Source: M0108 sp044228795 (GTDB lineage Bacteria > Pseudomonadota > Gammaproteobacteria > Chromatiales > Chromatiaceae). Taken from it: 64,000 nt of DNA. A model generated the notes under the pieces. The model made no database searches and was not told the origin of the DNA. It was given only the letters and a program-made list of their open reading frames with translations. Each line of letters opens with the position of its first letter. The stretch's first letter is position 1. The DNA lies in NCBI GenBank assembly GCA_044228795.1, contig JBGAUE010000006.1, positions 62,001 to 126,000 of the forward strand, given 5' to 3'. A program made the translations under genes and the position numbers. This document shows, one piece after another, positions 16,856-25,105 of the stretch.

Positions 16856-17764
16856 ATGATCCCACCCTTTGCCTTCGCTCGTGGTGCTGCCCTTCTCGGC
16901 TTGATGCTGGCGGGAGCCCTTGCCACCGCCGAGCCACCGGCGGCGGACAATTTCAGCTATTCCGTTGCCCCGCTGTATCACTTCGATAGCGGCCTCGAAA
17001 CCGGTGGCAAGGCCGGCTTTGCGGGGGTGTTCACCAGCCTCGGCGGGTCCTGGAAGCTGGGAGGTGGGTCGTCCCTCGGGATGCGCCTGTCCTTCGACTA
17101 CGAGGATTGGCGCTTTGACGAACCCCAGGGCTTTGGCGGCCTGACACCTTGGACCAATCTCTATCGCCTGGGCGTATCCCTGCCCTACAGCTATGCCACC
17201 GAGGATGGCTGGCTCTTGGGTCTGACGCCTACCCTCATGTATTCCGGCGAGTCCGACGCCGATTTTTCCAAGGCCCTGGAATATGGCGCCACGGCCTCTC
17301 TGGCGCGCAAGTTAGGGCCGGATCTCACCCTTGGCCTGGGCGTCGCGGCCTTCGCGCGCATCGAGGAAACCAAGGTGTTCCCCTTCCTGATCGTGAACTG
17401 GAACATTACGGATCGCCTGCGTCTCACCAATCCCTTCGCCGCCGGTCCGGCGGGCCCGGCGGGTCTGGAACTGGCTTACCGGCTGGATGGCGATTGGGAG
17501 GCGGGTCTGGGGGCCACTTATCGATCCTACCGCCAGCGTCTGGCGAAGGATGGCCCCTTTCCCGATGGCGTCGGCGAAAATCAATACATCCCGGTCTATG
17601 TCCATGTCGGCCGCAACCTGACCGATACCATCAGGTTGCGCCTCTATGCCGGGGTGGCACTGAATGGTCAACTGCGGGTGGAGAATGAAGCGGGTGACCG
17701 CCTCTACGAGGAGGATCAGGACCCTGCGGCCATGCTGGGGCTGGCGTTGATCGGCCGGTTCTGA
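16856..17764 (+). CDS. Outer-membrane beta-barrel protein of unknown function (DUF6268-like)
   Basis: The 302-residue protein has a Sec signal peptide (hydrophobic core to about residue 23, then ATAEPPA) and no cytoplasmic features. The rest alternates hydrophobic and polar residues in 8-12-residue strands with frequent Tyr/Trp and ends in Phe (IGRF), typical of a BamA-inserted barrel. I recall a DUF6268-type family but cannot assign a substrate. It lies 19 bases after rnfE on the same strand and may be in the rnf transcript; any functional link is inference. Confidence 0.7.
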   Translation: MIPPFAFARGAALLGLMLAGALATAEPPAADNFSYSVAPLYHFDSGLETGGKAGFAGVFTSLGGSWKLGGGSSLGMRLSFDYEDWRFDEPQGFGGLTPWTNLYRLGVSLPYSYATEDGWLLGLTPTLMYSGESDADFSKALEYGATASLARKLGPDLTLGLGVAAFARIEETKVFPFLIVNWNITDRLRLTNPFAAGPAGPAGLELAYRLDGDWEAGLGATYRSYRQRLAKDGPFPDGVGENQYIPVYVHVGRNLTDTIRLRLYAGVALNGQLRVENEAGDRLYEEDQDPAAMLGLALIGRF

Positions 17765-17802
17765 TCCCACTGGCAAAGACTGGCGTCAACCCCAAAATCG
17801 CC

Positions 17803-17826
17803 GGCGCGATCACCCTGGATCGCGCC
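17803..17826 (+). terminator. Hairpin after the rnf/outer-membrane operon
   Basis: GGCGCGATC and GATCGCGCC form a perfect 9-bp stem around a 6-base loop, 38 bases past the outer-membrane gene stop. A second hairpin (CCCTTCG/CGAAGGG, 17855-17877) follows. Neither has a proper T run, so this is a terminator-like or transcript-stabilising structure rather than a clear intrinsic terminator. Confidence 0.45.
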
Positions 17827-17880
17827 GCCCCTTATCAAGCGAGATGAGAATAGCCCCTTCGATGACGAGCCGAAGGGTGG

Positions 17881-18480
17881 TCAGGCGGGGGAAGCGGCAT
17901 CCGAATGCCAGGATGGCCGGGGGGTGTGTTGGACCTTGGCCGCCTGGGCAAGGGTCTCCGCCCCAACCCGGGCCTGCCGCAAGCCCATGCGATTCAGAAT
18001 AGCCGTCATGGTGGTGATCGAAGGCAGGGTGGTCGCGGCGAATCCGCGTTCACGCAGCGCATCGATCGCCTCCACGGCGGTGATCCGTTGGAATTTGGCC
18101 CGGGTCCCGCGCGCGGCCGGGTCTTGTTGAGCGTAGGACCGAGCCAGAGCCCAGAGGGCTTCAGCCGCCTCCGGGTGTTTTTCTTCCCACAATTTGTTGC
18201 CCGAAAAGGCCGCGCGGGCGCTATAACAGACGATGTTCGTGCGTAACTCGTTGAGCCCGAGCGCGACCGCCTGGCGACCCCAACCGAAGACCTTTTCCGC
18301 CTGTCCAGGGCTCCCCCGGCAGTATTTCAGGGTCATGGATGCCTGAAATGCTCGCCGTTCCGGGCCCTTCAACTTGGATGCGGCCTGTTTGAGGTCTTCT
18401 CGCCGCTGCTCGTCGAGAAGAGGCGGGTTGGGGGTCCGGGTGATGGTTGTCATCAAGCCTGGGTTCATCGTTCGATCCAC
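17881..18480 (-). pseudogene. Truncated transposase, N-terminal part (ISAzo13-like)
   Basis: The 199-residue frame contains DLKQAASKLKGPERRAFQA, LKYCRGSPGQAEKVFGWGR and, later, AVEAIDALRERGF and ILNRMG. This is the N-terminal helix-turn-helix region of ISAzo13/Rhodopirellula-type transposases as I remember them. After the LNRMG motif the sequence diverges, and the catalytic DDE domain that should follow (another 200 or more residues) is absent. I therefore read it as a remnant of an insertion rather than a working transposase. It sits beside a decayed phosphate-transporter fragment. It could alternatively be a domesticated DNA-binding protein. Confidence 0.55.
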
Positions 18481-18575
18481 TGCTGTCAGGATTATTTCAC
18501 CGACGGGGACCTAAGCGCTAGTGATCTGATTATCCTTGGGTAGCGGCTGCGCGGGGCAACTCCTGGCCCCAACGA

Positions 18576-18832
18576 ATGCCGTGCCTTGATGGCCAAATGC
18601 CCCCGGCGCTGGTTATCATGACGGCATCGGTCATCGGTGCCCCGGCCTTCATCATCCCAGTCGTCAGCTCTGCCCTGATGAGAAGGGGTCCGCCGAGCGG
18701 CTCAAGGCGGTGCCTTGGGCCGAGGCTCGCGAGATCGTCACCCTCTGGCTCCTCACCATCACCACCCCCGGCACGCGCATCCTGTCGGTCATGACCTTCC
18801 CAGTACTCGATCTTCTGGTCCCTGGCCGGTGA
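18576..18832 (+). pseudogene. Frameshifted C-terminal fragment of a PiT-type phosphate transporter
   Basis: Two adjacent frames together give a PiT C-terminus. In the first (to about 18680) ASVIGAPAFIIPVVSSALM corresponds to the family's GAPVST...VSSA.MG membrane segment. In the second (from about 18689) SAERLKAVPWAEAREIVT and LWLLTI correspond to the final R-W...I...W-LTIP helix, ending at the TGA at 18830-18832. One frameshift separates them, and the key VSTT residues are replaced. The first 250 or so residues of a transporter are missing. It lies directly upstream of an intact DUF47 gene, the usual partner of PiT, so this is the decayed half of a former pit-DUF47 pair. Confidence 0.65.
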
Positions 18833-18893
18833 TCCGCCGGGCCGGCAATCGAACCGTCTGCATCGCATACCGATCATATAGAGGACTAACCCC

Positions 18894-19592
18894 ATGAATG
18901 GTCACAATAATTCCATTGTTACCAGGCTGAAGGCCCGTATCTTCCCGGTTATGCCGGATTTTTTCGGCATGATGGTGGAGCATTGCGATCTGGTGGTCCG
19001 GGCCATGGACATATTTTTGTCGTTTATGGAAACAGGCGATGTTGCTAAGGGCCATCAAATACGCGCCATGGAAAAAGAGGGTGATGAACTAAAGGCGCGG
19101 CAGATGGAGATCCTGAACCACACCTTCGCGACGCCGATGGACCGCGAGGACATCTACCGCGCCATCATGTCCATTGACGAGATCCTGAACTACGCCAAGT
19201 CCACGATTAGCGAGATGGAGGCCCTGGAGACCCAGCCCGATGCGCATATGGTGGAAATAGCCCGCCAACTCCGGTATGGCACTCACGCCCTTAAATCCGG
19301 CTATGCCAAGCTTTCCGTCAAACCCCTGGACGCGGAGACGAACGCCGCCGCCGCGCGTAAGGCCGAGCGCAATACCGAGAAGCTGTACCGTGCCGCCCTG
19401 GCGGAACTGTTCCGGGCCGATGACCACATTGCCGCCCTGAGACAAGGGGCGCCAGACGCGCAAGCCGATGCCTTCATCCACATCATGACGGTCTTGAAGC
19501 GGCGCGAGATCTACCGTCACTTGTCTAACACGGCGGACCGTGTGGAACAGGCCGGCGGTCTTTTGCACGACATCATTGTTCAGATTGCCTGA
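18894..19592 (+). CDS. DUF47 (PhoU-like) phosphate transport accessory protein
   Basis: The 232-residue all-helical protein has DUF47 features: an N-terminal ARIFPVMPDFFGMM, charged helices with EKEGDELKARQMEIL, the strongly conserved LNHTFATPMDREDIYRA, and RREIYRHLSNTADRVEQAG near the end. DUF47 proteins resemble PhoU and usually pair with PiT transporters, modulating phosphate uptake. GAGG lies 10 bases before the ATG. Its own upstream transporter is reduced to a fragment, while a second DUF47-PiT pair is intact about 2 kb away. It may therefore serve that transporter or be losing function, although the frame is intact. Confidence 0.88.
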   Translation: MNGHNNSIVTRLKARIFPVMPDFFGMMVEHCDLVVRAMDIFLSFMETGDVAKGHQIRAMEKEGDELKARQMEILNHTFATPMDREDIYRAIMSIDEILNYAKSTISEMEALETQPDAHMVEIARQLRYGTHALKSGYAKLSVKPLDAETNAAAARKAERNTEKLYRAALAELFRADDHIAALRQGAPDAQADAFIHIMTVLKRREIYRHLSNTADRVEQAGGLLHDIIVQIA

Positions 19593-19816
19593 ACCTTGGC
19601 CCATCGCCTCCCGTGCCGGCCCGGTCGGCCAAGGAGGCGCGGGGGTCGGGGCCAGCCCTGGACCGTCCTATTTACTTGCACGCGGAGTGGGAGGTTGAAA
19701 GCCTGGCATGCACCGGATCTTGGTCGGGTGTGAATCAGGCAACTCTCATGTGGCAAGGGTCCCGGCGGCCGCACGCGCCCCCGGGACCCTCGTTCCTCGT
19801 CCAGGCTGGCTAGAGC

Positions 19817-21316
19817 TTATCGCCTGGGCGGGGTTTCCTCCGGCAACTCGAAGTAGCCGTAGATGTAACCCAGTTGCTGGGACAGGTTTTTGTTGAAGGG
19901 CTTGTTGACCTTGTTGTTCTCCAGCTTTTTCCAGTCCGGGGTCAGGCTCGACAGGGCATCGTAAAGCTGCCAGCGGTGCTGGAACGTTTTGCCCTGCAAT
20001 TGCTCCAGGGCCTTGACCTGCCCTGTGGATAGATAGGCCCGGTCCAGCTTCGGGAACTTGTCGGCATCGATACGAATGTTGTGGATCTCGGCGGCGGCAA
20101 TGACCTTTTGTTCCTCCTCACGGGGGAGTTGGGCGACCTCGCGGAGCCGATCCTGGAAACGCAAGCCGCCAACCAGATCCCGGTCCTTCAGCGGCGCCAA
20201 TTCGGCTACCGACAAGCCCTCCTGTTTCAGGTGAACCAGTACCGGCTCGCTCAACTTATAGTGCACCTCGTGATAGACCGTCTGGTTGAAGACGTTCTGC
20301 AGGAAGAAGAGCATGACGAAGCAAATGAGGGAGGAGATGATGGGGGTCGTCACCCAACCGGAGACGATATTGCCAATGGGCCGCCAGCGGATGCCCTTGC
20401 CACCATGGAGGAGACCAATGCCAACGACCGCGCCCACCACGGCCTGAGAACTGGAGACCGGGATCAGGGGGATGGTCGGCAGACCCTGACTGGCAAGAAA
20501 GTGCTCCAGGGCGATGGAGGAGAAGAGGAAGAGCACGATGGACTGGGCAATAACCACGACCCAGGCCGCCACGGGGGACAGGGGCAGGATGTCATCCCCT
20601 ACGGTCATCATGACGCCCTTGGAATAGGTGGCGACCCCCACGGAGATGGCGATGGCGCCGACCAGGAAGAGCTGTTCCACGGAGGTGAAGGTGATGCCGC
20701 CAACGGTGAAATCGGTAAAGGGCGAGGAGCCGACGAAGACGCCCATGACGTTGCCGATGTTGTTAGCACCCAAGGTGTAGGAACCAAAGGCTCCCGCCAC
20801 GATCAGGCCAATGCGGGTTATGCTGTCCAAGCGCAGCAGGTGCAATTTAGCCCTGTTTAGCAACCATACCATCCCTTTATAGAGCAGGGCGCTGAAGACG
20901 GCCGCTAATAGGGGGCTGGCCACCCAGGTAGCCATGATCGTCCAGAGGGTGGAAAGGTCGGTGAGCGAGCCACTGAACCAGTTCCAGCCGATGATGGCGC
21001 CCACGATGGCATGGGTGGTTGAGACCGGAAGCCGTGCTACGGTCATGCCGTACACGGTGAGGGCCGCCGAGAAGGCGGCCATAAAGGCCCCGGGGAGGGC
21101 ATTCAGGGTGCCCAGTTCACCCAGGCCATGGGCGGCGCCCGCGCCGCTGAAAACGGCACCCAGAATTACAAATGCGCTACAGATGACGGCTGCCGTGGTA
21201 AATCGAATCATACGGCTGCCGACCGCCGTGCCAAAGACATTGGCGGCGTCGTTCGCGCCCAGCGACCAGCCTAAGAAGAGGCCACTGGAAAGAAAGATCA
21301 AGATGGCGATATCCAT
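19817..21316 (-). CDS. Inorganic phosphate transporter, PiT family
   Basis: This 499-residue membrane protein has the PiT signature GANDAANVFGTAVGS near residue 21 and its repeat LGANNIGNVMGVFVGS in the second half, plus PVSTTHAIVG and PVSSSQAVVGAVVG. It has about ten membrane segments and a 130-residue soluble C-terminal tail (from about residue 360). PiT proteins import phosphate with H+ or Na+, often as a metal-phosphate complex. It lies 66 bases after a DUF47 gene on the same strand, the usual accessory arrangement. No Pho box was identified. Confidence 0.93.
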   Translation of the reverse strand: MDIAILIFLSSGLFLGWSLGANDAANVFGTAVGSRMIRFTTAAVICSAFVILGAVFSGAGAAHGLGELGTLNALPGAFMAAFSAALTVYGMTVARLPVSTTHAIVGAIIGWNWFSGSLTDLSTLWTIMATWVASPLLAAVFSALLYKGMVWLLNRAKLHLLRLDSITRIGLIVAGAFGSYTLGANNIGNVMGVFVGSSPFTDFTVGGITFTSVEQLFLVGAIAISVGVATYSKGVMMTVGDDILPLSPVAAWVVVIAQSIVLFLFSSIALEHFLASQGLPTIPLIPVSSSQAVVGAVVGIGLLHGGKGIRWRPIGNIVSGWVTTPIISSLICFVMLFFLQNVFNQTVYHEVHYKLSEPVLVHLKQEGLSVAELAPLKDRDLVGGLRFQDRLREVAQLPREEEQKVIAAAEIHNIRIDADKFPKLDRAYLSTGQVKALEQLQGKTFQHRWQLYDALSSLTPDWKKLENNKVNKPFNKNLSQQLGYIYGYFELPEETPPRR

Positions 21317-21382
21317 CGGTGTCCCTCGCTAGCATCTATGATGGCCACCAAATGCCGGTATTCGGCGGCAGCCAGAATCCCC

Positions 21383-22042
21383 CTAAAGGGCGCGTTTGAT
21401 GGAATAGATGGCGAGCCAGTCGCCCACGTCCTCGGCCTCGTCCGCCAGGTTGTCGATCTTGTCCACGAAGTAACGCAGGTGCATCTTGCGGTCGAGCCCC
21501 AGGTCGGAGCCAAAGATGTCGCGCTTGAGGCGGGTGGCGCACTGGTCGCATTCCTCTTCGTGGAAGGACACCTTGCCCAGGTGATCGCGGACCGCGGCGA
21601 TGTTGCGAAAGAAGGCCCGGGCACCCAGGATCGCCGATTCCATGGTCTTGACCGCTGCGCTAGCCAGGACCTTGAAGTCCGCCTTAAAGGCGTCTTCGAT
21701 GGCCGGCTGCTCAACGGTAATGGCCAGGAAGATATCCTCGACCAGCCCGAGGAGGTAATTGAGATCCTCCAGAAGGCTCAGGACGTCGGCGCGAAAATCG
21801 GGGATCAGCATTTCGGTATAAAGATCGGTCTCGATGACGAGCCGCAGCCGGTGGCCCTCGCCCTCCGTCGCCCGCAGCTGGGCCGCCTGGTCGGTCAGGC
21901 GTTCCGCGGTCGCGCCATCCACATAGCTGGCGATGCCCTGCTCGAAGCGCATCCCGCCCTCGGATACCTTGTCGAGGAAGTTGTCGATCATGGCCTCCAT
22001 GGCCTTGGTCTTGCCAAATAGGGCGAGTTTATTCTGGTTCAT
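21383..22042 (-). CDS. DUF47 / TIGR00153-type phosphate transport regulator
   Basis: The 219-residue helical protein belongs to the TIGR00153 branch of PhoU-like DUF47 proteins. It shows an N-terminal LFGKTKAMEAMIDNFLDKV and the conserved E-G-x-x-R...E.DLYTEMLIPDFRADVL, then ends with KIDNLADEAEDVGDWL. It precedes the PiT gene and is probably the first gene of a two-gene operon. It differs clearly from the DUF47 protein at 18894, so the two are not recent duplicates. Confidence 0.9.
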   Translation of the reverse strand: MNQNKLALFGKTKAMEAMIDNFLDKVSEGGMRFEQGIASYVDGATAERLTDQAAQLRATEGEGHRLRLVIETDLYTEMLIPDFRADVLSLLEDLNYLLGLVEDIFLAITVEQPAIEDAFKADFKVLASAAVKTMESAILGARAFFRNIAAVRDHLGKVSFHEEECDQCATRLKRDIFGSDLGLDRKMHLRYFVDKIDNLADEAEDVGDWLAIYSIKRAL

Positions 22043-22368
22043 GGCTATTACCTGTATAGCGGTGGGCTAGAGAAGTTCGGCGGTGGCGCAAAGCCGGCCG
22101 GTGGCGGTGGCGGAGGGGGAGCGGAACCCGCCGTGGTTCGGATGGTGTCCGTCCCGCCGGCAAGGCTCCTCCCATGGGAGTTAGGGGATGCCCTTGGGCG
22201 CCCGCCAGACTCGAATCGCTCCCGCGGAAGCTAAGGCGGAACTGGGGGCAGAGCGGTGGCAAGTGGCGGTAGTACTGAAGCTCATACGGCGTCTGAAGCC
22301 CTATCGCCTCCAGGACGACGGCCCGCCCTGGCATAACGGTTTCCCTCAGCCCCGCCCCCGCGCATCCC

Positions 22369-22402
22369 GGCGCAGGGTGCAGCAAATTCTGCGCCCTGCG
22401 CC
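22369..22402. repeat. 14-bp inverted repeat hairpin (one G-U-type mismatch)
   Basis: GGCGCAGGGTGCAG and CTGCGCCCTGCGCC pair over 14 positions around a 6-base loop, with one mismatch that would be a G-U pair in RNA. It stands between the sulP terminator and the DUF47-PiT operon. There is no T run on either side, so it may insulate transcripts or be a REP-like element; no second copy was noticed. Confidence 0.6.
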
Positions 22403-22454
22403 GAAAGATTACTATAAAACAACAAGACGACATAGCATTACGAAAGCTGCAACG

Positions 22455-22486
22455 AAAAAAGGGGTGCAGCTTGCGCTGCACCCCTT
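22455..22486 (-). terminator. Rho-independent terminator after the SulP gene
   Basis: On the minus strand a perfect 12-bp GC-rich stem (AAGGGGTGCAGC / GCTGCACCCCTT) with a 4-base loop is followed directly by TTTTTT. It lies about 75 bases past the SulP stop. Confidence 0.9.
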
Positions 22487-22559
22487 AATCGTTAGCCCTT
22501 CTTAAATATTGAGCAACCCTGGATATCGGGTTGCCCAGCCCCGGTTTTGGGAGCTTGAC

Positions 22560-24788
22560 TCAGTATTCCTGCAGCATGGTCAGCTCATTCTCGGCCTGGC
22601 GCAGACGGAGGGCCAGGGTACGGGCTAGGCCCTGAAGCATGTTGAAACCTAAGCGTTTATGCTCCTCGGCCAGGATGTCGAAGTTCTTGCGCGACAGGGC
22701 ATAGAGGATGGTGTCGGTCAGCGCCACGGCCTCGTTGGTGCGCGGACGGTCATCAAGAAAAGACAGGCCCCCAAAGAAGTCGCCACGCCCGTAGGTGGCG
22801 ATGTGGCGGGTATGGCCGGCGCCGACCGGGGCGAAGAGGCGCACCGCGCCCCGCCGGATCCAGTAAATGCCGTCGCCCTCGGAACCCGTGCCGAAAATGA
22901 TATCCCCGGCCTTGTAGGCGCGCTCCTCCAGGCGCGCCTCCAGGTCCTGCAGGGTTTCATCCTTTCTATTGCCAAATATCTCCATCTCTTGTAACTGGAG
23001 GGGCGGCTCTTCCTCTTCCAAAACCTCCAGGGGGGCATCCCTTTCGCCCAGGAGGCGGTCCTCGACCCACTCGATGGCATTATCCAAGGTCGGAAAGACG
23101 CGCATCGTCGCCTCGTCCGGGACGATGACGCCGGTTTGTTCAAGAAATTCCCGCAGGTTGCGGCCATTAGCCAGCATTTCGGGGATGCCGGAGAGAATCA
23201 GCAGGGCACCCTTCTCCGCCAGGCCCTCGCGCACGATGACCAGGAGGTGGGCCGCGGTGACGTCCATCGACTGGACCCGCCTGAGGTCCAGGATCATGTA
23301 GTGGCGCTTGCCGAACTCGGGTTCGAGTTGGGAATAGAGTTGCTGAGAGGTGCCAAAAAAGAGGCTGCCCTGGAGCTCGAAGATGACGGCCTGGTCACCC
23401 TTTTTCTCGATGATGTCCATTTCCGATTCCACCCGCTTGAAGGTGGACGACACCTGGTTGACGTAAACCTTGCGGCGGACAACGGCACCGCCGATCTGCT
23501 CGCGCACGAACAGGAGGATGGCCAAGCCGACGCCCGTCCCGGAGGCCGCGATCAGGCCGACGGTGAGGGCGACCATGACGACGGCCAGGACCACCACAAA
23601 GTCGAAGACCGTCGCTCGGGATTGGATGAAGTGCAGGGGTTCGCGGTCAATCATGCGAATGCCGACGACGATCAGGACCCCCGCCAGGGCAGCCACGGGG
23701 ATCCAGGCCAGGAAGGAGCCGAGGGCTAGGGCGGCCACCAGGGCGAAGACACCTTCCAGGATGCCCGAAACCCGGGTGCGGCCACCGCTGTTGAGGTTGA
23801 CCAGGGTGGGACCCATGGCACCCGCCCCAGGGACGCCGCCGACGGACGAGGAGCAGATGTTGGCGACGCCCTGCGCGACCAGTTCGCGGTTGGAGTCGTG
23901 GCGGCTGCGCGTCAGTTGATCAACCACGACGCAGGTCTTCAGGGTATCGATGGAGAGCAGCACGGCCAGGGTCGCGGCCATTCCAAACAAACTGGCCACC
24001 TGACCCAGGCGGAGATCGCCAATGTCCCGCCAGTGTCCGGAGACGGCGGCGATGATGCCATCCTGCTGGGCGTTCATGGGGCCTACCACCAGAGGGTTGC
24101 CCTCGGTTTGCCATAGGCTTGGGTCCACCATGGCCGCCAGACTGAAGTAAGTCACCAGACCCGCCAGGATACCGATGATGGTGCCGGGTATCAGCTTCGT
24201 CAGTTTGGGACCGACAAAGGTAAAGAAGATGGTGGCGCCACCGACGGCAACGGCCCGCCAGTCCCAGAGGGCGGGTGCTGCCAGTATTTCCCACCAGTGA
24301 CTGCCCGGCGCGCCGAGTAATTTGGGGATCTGGCTGCCAAGGATGATGAGTCCCACGCCGGACATATAGCCGCTGACCACTGGGTAAGGAATGAACTTGA
24401 TCAGGCGGCCGATACCCACGAAGCCGAGCATCATCTGGCCGAGACCGGTGATGACGCCCAGGAGGATGAGCAGCAGGATGATGGCGTCAGCCGGCACGCC
24501 CTGTTGGTTCATCGTGATGGCGAAGGCAGAGAGTACGGCGGCCGCTGGGGCGCAGGGTGTGGTGATGAGACGATCGGTGCCGCCTAGCGTCGGGGCGACG
24601 AGGCCCAGTACGGTGGCACCGATGATGCCAGCCATGGCGCCTAGGGATGCGTAGCTCGGCCCGATGGCGGCATAGATGGTGACGCCGAAGGCGATTGAGG
24701 ATGGAAGCACCACCAGCATGGCCGCGAGGCCACCCCAGAAGTCCCCCATGTCTGTCTTAAAGTTTTTGGTAAAGGCGGTTGCGATCAT
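22560..24788 (-). CDS. SulP anion transporter with STAS and cyclic-nucleotide-binding domains
   Basis: The N-terminal 420 or so residues are a SulP transporter (GPSYASLGAMAGIIGA, PYPVVSGYMSGVGLIILGSQIP, many helices). A STAS domain follows (about 455-560: VIFELQGSLFFGTSQQLYSQ, RRVQSMDVTAAHLL). The C-terminal 130 residues form a Crp-like cyclic-nucleotide domain (AGDIIFGTGSEGDGIYWIRRGAVRLF, then GRGDFFGGLSFL). SulP proteins move sulfate, bicarbonate or dicarboxylates with H+ or Na+; the substrate cannot be read here. The ATG at 24788 has GGGAG upstream and is preferred over the ATG at 24806, which has none. Transport could be gated by a nucleotide, which is inference. A strong terminator ends the transcript. 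Confidence 0.9.
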   Translation of the reverse strand: MIATAFTKNFKTDMGDFWGGLAAMLVVLPSSIAFGVTIYAAIGPSYASLGAMAGIIGATVLGLVAPTLGGTDRLITTPCAPAAAVLSAFAITMNQQGVPADAIILLLILLGVITGLGQMMLGFVGIGRLIKFIPYPVVSGYMSGVGLIILGSQIPKLLGAPGSHWWEILAAPALWDWRAVAVGGATIFFTFVGPKLTKLIPGTIIGILAGLVTYFSLAAMVDPSLWQTEGNPLVVGPMNAQQDGIIAAVSGHWRDIGDLRLGQVASLFGMAATLAVLLSIDTLKTCVVVDQLTRSRHDSNRELVAQGVANICSSSVGGVPGAGAMGPTLVNLNSGGRTRVSGILEGVFALVAALALGSFLAWIPVAALAGVLIVVGIRMIDREPLHFIQSRATVFDFVVVLAVVMVALTVGLIAASGTGVGLAILLFVREQIGGAVVRRKVYVNQVSSTFKRVESEMDIIEKKGDQAVIFELQGSLFFGTSQQLYSQLEPEFGKRHYMILDLRRVQSMDVTAAHLLVIVREGLAEKGALLILSGIPEMLANGRNLREFLEQTGVIVPDEATMRVFPTLDNAIEWVEDRLLGERDAPLEVLEEEEPPLQLQEMEIFGNRKDETLQDLEARLEERAYKAGDIIFGTGSEGDGIYWIRRGAVRLFAPVGAGHTRHIATYGRGDFFGGLSFLDDRPRTNEAVALTDTILYALSRKNFDILAEEHKRLGFNMLQGLARTLALRLRQAENELTMLQEY

Positions 24789-25105
24789 CCGCGAGTCTCC
24801 CGTCATAGGTTCTGATCACGCGACGCCAGGTCCGGTTTCCCCAGGCGGGAAAAGTAGGGGGCGGCGCAAGAGTAGGGATAGGCAAATTGCGTGCCCAATT
24901 TTCAGGTTGGGCATATTCTTCGATAAATCGGTAACTAAGCAAGGGGTTTCTGTTGGCTTCCCACACCTTCTGTGCTAGTCACGATGGGGACCCTTGGTGG
25001 CCTGAGGAAGAAAAGACAAATAATTACAAATAGGTTACGTCAGGTGGCCAGCATGTCTGCCTGCAGCATTTGCTGCACCCCCGGGGAAGGTGGGAGGGGG
25101 ACTCG
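24789..25105. other. Intergenic region between the sigma-54 regulator and the SulP gene
   Basis: These 317 bases separate two minus-strand genes and should hold the SulP promoter. A 6-bp hairpin (TGCAGC-ATTT-GCTGCA, 25062-25077) lies just past the regulator's stop without a T run. No clear sigma-70 or sigma-54 promoter was seen. Confidence 0.4.

Larger units (their letters stand above)
22043..22559. other. Gene-free region upstream of the DUF47-PiT operon with two strong hairpins
   Basis: No gene was recognised in these 517 bases. The right part has the sulP terminator (22455-22486) and a second large hairpin at 22369-22402; the left 300 bases should contain the DUF47-PiT promoter but show no clear -35/-10 pair. 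A plus-strand frame (22188-22505) is read as noise. Confidence 0.5.

Noticed and set aside
20081..20860. 259-codon plus-strand frame
   Set aside because: Antisense to the intact PiT transporter gene, with a low-complexity D/G/H-rich product; a shadow.
22188..22505. 105-codon plus-strand frame in the gene-free region before the DUF47-PiT operon
   Set aside because: It runs through both hairpins including the sulP terminator, and has no homology features.
25062..25077. Hairpin TGCAGC-ATTT-GCTGCA as terminator of the two-component operon
   Set aside because: Stem of only 6 bp and no T run on the minus strand; kept only as a note in the intergenic entry.
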